From assembly GCF_020921035.1 (NCBI RefSeq), contig NC_063154.1:3720001-3784000 (forward strand): a DNA stretch of 64,000 nucleotides. Direction: 5' to 3'. Under the pieces are notes generated by a model, which was given only the letters and a program-made list of their open reading frames with translations, did not search any database and was not told the origin of the DNA. The position numbers were made by a program, and so were the translations under genes. Positions 56,590-64,000 of this stretch are shown in pieces; positions within the stretch are counted from its first letter, which is position 1, and every line of letters starts with the position of its first letter. The DNA comes from Rhodamnia argentea. Taxonomy: Eukaryota > Streptophyta > Magnoliopsida > Myrtales > Myrtaceae.

Positions 56590-57820
56590 TATGAGATACC
56601 TAGGAGACGGATGACAAATATGAAAATACAAATTATGCAATTAGACAGCCATAAAACTCCAGCCACGACAAAATCATCAAATCTAAGAGTCCAAAATACA
56701 ATAAAATTCAGGCAAAGCATCAAGAGGGATGAGCACATTCACAAAGTTGCAAAAAATCTGGAAACCATGTCAGACATCTCTACCCACTAGGGCCACTACA
56801 CTGCGGACAAAAGCATGTTGGAGATTTTCAGTGAGAACAGAGTCAAACATGAAAAGAAATAAAATCATTCACCAACCAAGCAACCAAGAATAAGAGACGA
56901 ATCATAAAAGCTAAAATAAAAACAACAATTACATCTGCTGGTTGATAGAGTTTCACAAAGCAAATGTGGTTTTGATAAAACTTATAAAGATATTGCCCCC
57001 ATGCAGGATCGAACTACAGACCTTCAGTTTACAAGCTGACGCTCTACCGCTGAGCTATAGGGGCATGTTTTAAAGCAAACCGTAAATATGCTAGTCAAAC
57101 AATTCACCATTACAATATTTTGTATATCCAAAATAGATTAAAAATTCAAATCCGCAGTTCACAAACAAAATAGTATTAACAAATTCAAAAGCTCCTACAT
57201 CACTCTCCAGATCAGTTTAATTCAAGAAAAGCATATAGGCCCCACATCTCCATTAAAACAGTCCACGTGAGAAAGATGTCGGCAGTATTCAAAATCGCTC
57301 AAAACGATTCACACATCCTGCTTCAGATTGCAGAGAGATCAGAGACAAACTCGCAAATGGTTTTGAGATAGATCTAAAATAATCAAGATATACAGATCCA
57401 ACGCATGCCAGGGCATGCACAAACACACGATACGGGATTTCAGATCTAAATAGCTAGATCCATTCGCAGAACTATCAACAGATCAACCGACTACGATTCA
57501 ACTGACGATCTGAGTAAACAAAACAGGACAGAAGAACGATAGAAGCAATTACAGTCAGCACATCTCAATTTCACAAGCTCCTCAGCTGCAAAAACAACGA
57601 ATAATACCAGAAATGATGAAGACCACGACGAGATCTAACACACAGAACAATCCAATCTCACGTCAAATGACCGGATAGATGAATCAAGACTCACGAAAAA
57701 TGCTAGCTCATAACCAAAAAGAGCTTAGAGATATGGAAGCTTTACCTAAACCGCGAACGACGAAGCTCAAGAAGGAGAAGGGCAGAGAGACAGAGTGACT
57801 AGGAGCAATTGAAGACGGTC
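56590..57820 (-). other. EF-1alpha 5' UTR with its leader intron
   Basis: The leader is split. A short 5' exon ends at 57746 with donor GT (57745-57744), and the second part begins at 56599 after an acceptor AG (56601-56600), ten bases before the ATG. The 1146-nt intron is T-rich on the gene strand. First introns in EF-1alpha genes are known to boost expression. The borders are hand-placed. Confidence 0.65.
56994..57064 (-). tRNA. tRNA-Thr(UGU)-like sequence, probably defective
   Basis: The reverse strand folds as a tRNA. The acceptor stem is GCCCCTA/TGGGGGC with discriminator A. The D arm is GCTC-AGCGGTA-GAGC and the T arm TGTAG-TTCGATC-CTGCA. The anticodon TGT sits in CTTGTAA. However, the anticodon stem is one base short: the text reads TCAG then CTTGTAA then ACTGA, where the usual plant sequence has TCAGT. 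At 71 nt it is therefore likely a pseudogene or a weak gene. It lies within the EF-1alpha leader intron on the same strand. No clear T-run terminator follows. Confidence 0.65.
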
Positions 57821-58454
57821 AGCTCTCGTGAGCTGAGCGCGAGAGCTATATAGCCTCAGCTGAAATTAGGGTTTCTCGCCAGCGTTGGATCCAACAGCGC
57901 ACCGACCGACTGAGGGTCCAGATCATGCCACGTCGCCATATCCGTACGAGTGCGTTCATATTCGATTTCCTTATGACGGTTATGTCCTGGAAGTATCCGG
58001 ATTTTCACGCAGCGACCTCCGCACGCAAAAGCCCTAGGGTTTTGAAGAGAGTTAATCTAAGCCGTCCATAGTCCGATCTGAGGGTGGAGCGATAAAGAAA
58101 GAGTTTCAGACTCCGACTGAGCCCAGGTCATGAGATTGCCTTTCCCAGTGGTGGCGGCAGCACTAATAAAAAGGTAAAATCGCGCCAAGGTCCCTCAAAT
58201 GTACCGAAATTGCAACATGGGCCCCCGATAATTCATCTCTAACTAAACAGGCCCGCCAAAAAAAAAAAAACTTCTAGCAGAAGGAGAAGAAGAAGAGAAT
58301 CGCTGTGCGTTTGCAAGGAGATTTGAGTTTGTGAGAAACGTGTGTTTGTGTTCCTTTAGTTTTCCCCTCGCTTCATGCTGTTGATTGTTCATGCGGGGTT
58401 TGTTGTGCATTGGCCAGAATCGTCGGGCGCTGAGGTAAAAAGAGCATCAAGAAG
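57821..58454. promoter_or_regulatory. Divergent promoter shared by EF-1alpha and NOC2
   Basis: On the EF-1alpha side a TATA box reads ctatatag (57846-57853), and a telo-box (ttagggttt at 57866-57874, AAACCCTAA on the gene strand) lies just beyond. A second telo-box-like tagggttt is at 58035-58042, and a TGGGCC site II motif at 58218-58223, nearer NOC2. Telo-box plus site II pairs are known in promoters of plant translation and ribosome-biogenesis genes. A CT/A-rich leader runs into the NOC2 start. Shared control of both genes is inferred from layout only. Confidence 0.6.
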
Positions 58455-61400
58455 ATGGCGAAGTTGGGGAAGAAGGCGAGGAAGTTTGCGAAGAAGAATC
58501 TGCAGTCGGTACTCAGACATAAGAGGAAGACAAACTCCATGTTCAAGAAGAAAGCTTCTAAGAGTAAGAACTCAGCTCCCTCTTCCTTCTCTCTTTTTTG
58601 AACTATTTCAAGTATTCTCAGCATTCGAAATGCACCTGAGCAGAGAATTTTGACTAGGTTTAGTTCGGTATGGCTTCCTAAGCATAGAAATTGATGACTC
58701 TAATGGCATTTCTCCAGTATAGAATGGAAGTCGGGAAACTAGTGGCAGTTGTATCCTTGCGTTATGCGACCTGAACCCCATGGATTGCTTTCAGTGCGAC
58801 GCAAATCTCTTGAATGCGTAGTTCGTTCTCTATTGCGACCGGATCCTCTGCTGGAATGACTGACTCTACGATAATTACAGTTTCGATGCTTGTCTTTTGT
58901 ATTTGCTAAGGAGATAGAGCTTATCTCCTCTTCCTTTTGGAATTGCTTTCTGATTCACGAAATTGTGAGTGGCCTCTCACATTAACCGGAATTTTTTTTT
59001 TCCTTAGGGAAGCAGCAGGATGCGGTTGAAGACCATGAGGGTGACAAATTAGATCTCTCGAGTGAAAGGTAAGAAAGTAAATTGGTGCTTCTTTCTCAAT
59101 TGTCGAGCCGCAGGAAGTTTTGCATATCTTACATCCTTCTTTAGGTGATATGGTGAAGGTTAGATTGTTGACTTGGTTTTATGGATCTCATTTTGCTATG
59201 TAAAATCATAAAAATCGCTCTCTTGATTCACAGTCGAAGCACTTGTAAAGCATTTGCCATTAATTTGTTCTGCTTCCTATGCATATGCTCTTAGGAAGCC
59301 GGAGGTTCAAGACATTGGGGACATTTCACTGGATGCATTATTAGGTGGAGACTGCAGCGATTTGGGTGAAGATGACTCCGACAGCGATGGCTATCTTGAG
59401 GTGTTGAACATGTCCCCTTATAATTCTTTCATATTGCCAGTTCGATAATTTTTAATTGTTTTTATTTTTCTTATGATATTATGCTAGGTTTCAACAAATG
59501 CCTTCGAGGCTGATATGGATGACAAGACTTACCTAGGAGGTGAACGACCTTGTTGTTTGGTCTTTAATAGTTAATCGAAATTCAGATATTCACCGTTGCT
59601 CTTTTGTTTGTACACAATGATGTACATGCAGAAGATGGCGATGTCACTGCTTTATCTGTGCAGAACAAGGACATTGATTCAGAGCTTGTGGAAAAGAAAA
59701 AGAAGTTGGACAAGTTAAAAGAAAAGGTAAAGTATATTGATTTTGTGCCATTGTTCTTGTTTGTTTTGTTAATAATATTTTAAATGGGCCAGATTCATAT
59801 GATTGGGAGGTAGTTCCTGATGATGTAAAGGAATAAAAACCATGTATCTCAGGATTCTCGTTTGCTTCTAGTGTGGTGTAGATTGAAAACCATTGTTGGC
59901 ATAAATTCTGGCACCTTGACATTAAAGTGCCTGAGTTCAAACTTGGTCCCTTTCATCCTTTTCCTTTCTAAGATGCCTCTATTCGAATTCTTTTTCCATC
60001 TGGCGAACGTGCCATTATGTTCTTTTAACTAATTTAATATCGTAAATTGATTTGTCTTCAGGATCCAGGGTTCTGTAAATTTTTGGAGAACAATGATGAG
60101 CGTGTCCACCAACTGAGTGATGAAGAAATGGTAAGTTTCCTTGTTACTCTACTGAGTTATTCAAGACGTGTTTGCTGGTAATGATGGTTTAGTTTTTCCT
60201 TATCATACATCTGTATTCGGAATTGGTGGCTTATCAGAATACGTTCAGAATTTGCTCAGATGGCTGAGAATACATCGAGTTTAATTGACTATTCTGAGCC
60301 GATGTGATATCCAATCACTATTAAGTTTCTTACGGCCAAAGGATTTTTGTTTTAGGATGGCTGCAGCTGAATAATCGCCATATGAAGTTAAGCTGAGAGT
60401 CTAGGGATATGATTTATTTGCTGACATGTAGTAACTAAATGGATATGTTCTTTCCAGCATCTAGGAGTTCGATGGTTGTGGCAAGTCTATGCGTTAGGGT
60501 AAATCAATTTAGACATAATATGAGGGGAAATGGTATTTTTATTTTGTTTTCTTTTATCATAAGGACTGCTACAGAGTTTTTCTTCCACAAAAATGATGTC
60601 TGTCCATGTTTCAACTGTAATCATTTTAATTAAGAGAAACAACTTGACCTTGTGGTGGTCCACCTTTTCTAAGAGCTAAGAGGTCTCATGTTTGATTTCC
60701 ATCTTTTCCTTCCCCATTCTACTTAAAAAGAAATACATATATACACTATGCTTGATTTATTAATCATCTTTCTAAGGTTTCCTCTTCTCTCTAATGACAA
60801 GAAATTATCTCTAATAACAAGAAATTAACTCTTTCGGAAGGCAAAGCTAAAACTCCTCTATAGTTCATAGTTTTTATGAAATTGTGCATGCTGTGTTCTA
60901 CTGGTACATGTGCAAACTGATATTTGAAGTTCTCAACATTGCTTGAATTATATTGGAGACCATTCCCTCTCTTTACCGTCTTGGAAATGGTTCTTGCTCG
61001 GCAGCATTCTGTTGATGGCTTTCTAGTGTTTTGGAACAGTTTTCTGATGATGAAGAGGCAAGTGGTAATGACACTCAAACAGTTGGAGAAAGCTTAAACT
61101 CGAGTAAGCTCAAACTGATAACTGCATCTACCATCAACGTTTTGTGTCAAGAAGCTACAGAGCTGCAGAATGTGTCTGCTTTGACTAGCCTCTTAAATTG
61201 TTACCGTGCTGCATGTCACTATGGAAGTGAATCAAGTGGGTTTCCTGATGGTACCGCAGTCTACAAGATTCAGAATAAGGAAGTTTATTCCACTATATTG
61301 GCCTTCATGCTCTGTGAAGCTGACAAAATGTTTCGGAACTTACTTGGGATATCATGCTCTAATTGCAAGAAGGAGACTATTTTGGATATGAAGAACACAT

Positions 61401-63747
61401 CAAAATGGAAAACTACGAAGCCTCTGATGAAATCATATCTGAGGAGCACCCTGTTCCTTCTGAATCAAGTTACAGACTCTAAGATATTGGTTTTCTCCTT
61501 AACACAACTTAGGGCTTCGATTATATGTTTTGCTGGTTTTCCTTCTCTGCTGCATCGACTGATCAAGGTACATTCTTTCGCATAGTCAAGTGCATTATAT
61601 TGTGTCACTGATCTTGATGTAAGGAACTACTTCATATGGCATAAAGACCGTTAGTCAGCTATTAATGTGAGATTGCTCTTAATCTCATTATCTTTTCTTG
61701 TTCTTCTAGCAAGGGGCCTTTTGCTTTTCTTTATCGCTCGGGCGTACTGTACTTTCAGTTTCATGCTTCTTAATATTATCTGAGCAATTTTTGTACTTAC
61801 AGTTGCGTACTATTTGTTTGAGCTGTATTTTGCCCCATTATGTACTTCTCAGTTCTTATGTTTTGGTATTTTTTTTTAGATATCTATTCACTTGTGGGCA
61901 ACCGGCGACGAGACTCTGTCGTCACATGCCTTTCTTGTAGTCCGTGATGTGGCTTTTCTGTATGGGAATGATTGGTTTGACATCTGTCTGATTAGAACAT
62001 ACAAAGCCTTCATAGGCCATTGCAAATTTCTGGAGCCAGGAATGTTTAATCATATAAAATTCCTCAGGAATAGCATTGTTGAATTATGCTCCATGGACCT
62101 ACAGAAATCATCTAGTAAAGCATTGGTCTCTCTACAGCAACTTGCTAAAATACTGCAGTCGGCACTACAGACAAAGAACAAGGTACATAAGGAGTATGCT
62201 TTGTCCTTCACTAATAGTTGCTTTAGATGTGTAGTTCGTGCTTTATCCTGTTCTTCATGTTGGATACATTCTTAGGAATTTCTGAATGTTTATCAGGATG
62301 TGTTCTCATGCTAGGATTGATTTTTCATGTCCATATGCAGGAAGCAGTCAAGAAAATATGCAGTTGGCAGTTTGCTAATTGCATTGATCTCTGGGTTGAA
62401 TTTGTATCATCAAACATTCATGATTATGACCTCCAGCCACTGCTTTATACGATCATACAGATTGTAAATGGGGTGGCTCATCTTTTTCTTGGACCAAGAT
62501 ATTTACCCTTGAGAATTAAGTGCATTCAGTGGTTGAATCATCTCTCTTGTTGTTGTGGGATTTTCATTCCTGTTGGATCATTTGCCACGGACATTTTGGA
62601 ATACAAGGTTGGCAAGGTGGGCGGAAAGCCTGGAAAGGACTTCAACTTTTCGACTTCTGTCAGAGTAAGGAAATTAAAGATTTGTGTTTTGTGGTAGTAG
62701 TTCTTTATTATATGTTTCTGTGGCTCAAGATGGCAAATAGTTGTGCACAGTATATGCTGAATCTTTGGAGCGCATAAAGAAGCGGTAACCAATTCATTAT
62801 CTTCTTTTCTCTGCAGTTGCCAAAGCATTGGTTAAAATCTCAAAACTTCCAAGAACAGTGTGTTTCTTCGGCCATTGAGTTGCTCTGCACACACTTTGAT
62901 CATTGGAGCTATCACATATCCTTTCCTGAGCTGGCTACCGTACCGCTCATCCGTCTGAGGAAGTTCTATGAGACAACAACAAATGAGGTTTTCCGGCGTC
63001 TGGTAAAACGTTTAATTGATCAGGTAAAAGTGAGAAGACAATGCTGCATGTCTTTTCCTGTAGAAGACAAATATACTTGTTTTAATTTTCATTTCAGTTG
63101 GAAGCTATGGCACTTTAGAATCATTTTTTTAAGTCAAATGCCAAGATCTGATTTAGGATTCCAATTATTATTACTAGGAGTATATTTTTATAAAATGTGT
63201 GAATAATGTTGGCTACATGTATGAGTTTTTGTCAAGCTCTCTCAGTTCAGATGTTGGCTTCTCCGGATCCCATCTGATACAACTCCCTGACAAATTATGA
63301 GCAGCCGACATGTGATTGTAGTTGTCCAAATGATTTAAGGGGTTATGGTGATACTGAAGTTCTTTTCTATTGGCTGCTATTAATCAAGTGTAGTGCCATA
63401 AAAAGGCCAAATTAGGGTCAAAATCAGTCTTGTTTCTATATATGAATGCATAAAGCCACCTGCTGCATTGGCCTGCAGGTGGAGCTGAACGTTGATTTTG
63501 TGCGAAAGAAAAGAGATGAGGTGGCTTTTTCACCCAAAGATCAGCAGTCTGTTGAATCATTTCTTCAGGTTTGCTTCCCTGAAACTAAAACTTGTGGTCT
63601 CTAAGTGAAGGCATTTCCCTAGTGACTTAGTCTGCCAAGTTTACTGCAGTGTGAGAAGAGCAGCGGAAATGCTTCTTTCAAACAGTACTATGAAAGCATC
63701 ATACAAAAGTCGGTCTCACAGAACTTGTTTACCAGTGAAAAGTTTAG
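58455..63747 (+). CDS. NOC2/REBELOTE-type nucleolar complex protein, cut by window end
   Basis: Twelve exons are visible: 58455-58563, 59008-59068, 59295-59400, 59488-59539, 59632-59726, 60062-60130, 61040-61567, 61880-62182, 62341-62664, 62817-63023, 63479-63568 and 63650-63747. All have GT/AG borders and consistent phases, about 680 residues so far, and the frame continues past the window. The N-terminus is lysine-rich (MAKLGKKARKFAKKNLQSVL), then acidic (GEDDSDSDGYLE), and the Noc2 domain follows from about residue 190 (LNCYRAACHYG; KPLMKSYLRSTLFLLNQVTD; FLEPGMFNHIKFLRNSIVEL; PLRIKCIQWLN). Noc2 proteins pair with Noc1 or Noc3 to move pre-60S ribosome particles through nucleolus and nucleoplasm. 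Arabidopsis has NOC2 and REBELOTE; which one this matches is not settled. Confidence 0.92.
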
Positions 63748-64000
63748 GTACTTTTTCCTCCGACTATTTTTCTCTCTCTCTTTATAGCTTTTCCCCCCCT
63801 TATGGAATGAACAAAGTACTAACATTATCATACTTTATTCTATTAAAAAGGAAAAGTATGTTTTCTATTTAAATTCAGGTGAGATTGTGGATTAGACTTG
63901 GGATTTGCCGGGTATTGCAAGTAGAGCTTTTATCTAGTTAAACATATAATTTTTCCTTGGCTTGGCAAATATGCTCCTGAATAGATGAGTAGATATTGGA
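63748..64000 (+). other. NOC2 intron running to the window edge
   Basis: After the donor at 63748-63749 the sequence is T-rich and intron-like to the end. The next exon is not in the window. Short frames here are ignored. Confidence 0.6.

Overview
The window is nuclear DNA from a flowering plant. Genes are split by short GT-AG introns, the intergenic DNA is AT-rich, and the proteins are plant-typical (LOB-domain factor, P-class PPR protein, PWWP protein, RCI2/LTI6, plant GET4, plant-type ATP synthase subunit d). Intron-split genes, poly-T/CT tracts and small inverted-repeat elements with AT-rich ends and GC-rich centres suggest a dicot. A Myrtales-like woody eudicot is possible, but that is a guess from repeat style only. 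I found no CRISPR array, operon or prokaryotic system, and nothing that looks like a wholly new biological system.

Layout. 1-3.3 kb has no confident gene. 3.3-7.6 kb is a minus-strand PWWP chromatin gene. 8.65-8.90 kb is a tiny two-exon RCI2/LTI6 membrane-peptide gene (minus), reconstructed by splicing. 9.2-10.9 kb is an old LTR-type element with permuted repeats. 11.4-12.8 kb is a two-exon LYR-motif gene (minus) whose intron carries a SINE with perfect 15-bp target-site duplications. 15.1-20.8 kb is a 12-exon GET4 gene (plus). 22.1-24.4 kb is an intronless PPR gene (plus). 24.4-31.2 kb is repeat-rich and gene-free, with LTR-like sequence and two minisatellites of 60-bp and 54-bp period. 31.3-33.2 kb is an LBD1/LBD11-type transcription factor (plus). 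33.2-39 kb is gene-free, with inverted-repeat elements. 39.1-41.0 kb is ATP synthase subunit d (plus, 5 exons). 43.0-48.3 kb is the EF-hand/mitochondrial-carrier gene SAMTL (minus, 7 exons), followed by TIM14/PAM18 (minus, 50.9-52.6 kb). 55.2-57.8 kb is EF-1alpha (minus), head-to-head with a NOC2/REBELOTE-type ribosome-biogenesis gene (plus, from 58.45 kb) that runs off the right edge.

The genes do not form one pathway. Themes do recur: mitochondrial biogenesis and energy (subunit d, TIM14, LYR protein), translation and ribosome assembly (EF-1alpha and NOC2, sharing a divergent promoter with telo-box and site II motifs), and membrane-protein or metabolite traffic (GET4, SAMTL). The adjacent SAMTL and TIM14 genes match, from memory, Arabidopsis neighbours At2g35800 and At2g35795, so this is probably conserved microsynteny. 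All exon coordinates were worked out by hand from GT/AG borders, reading frame and family knowledge. No alignment or expression data were available.
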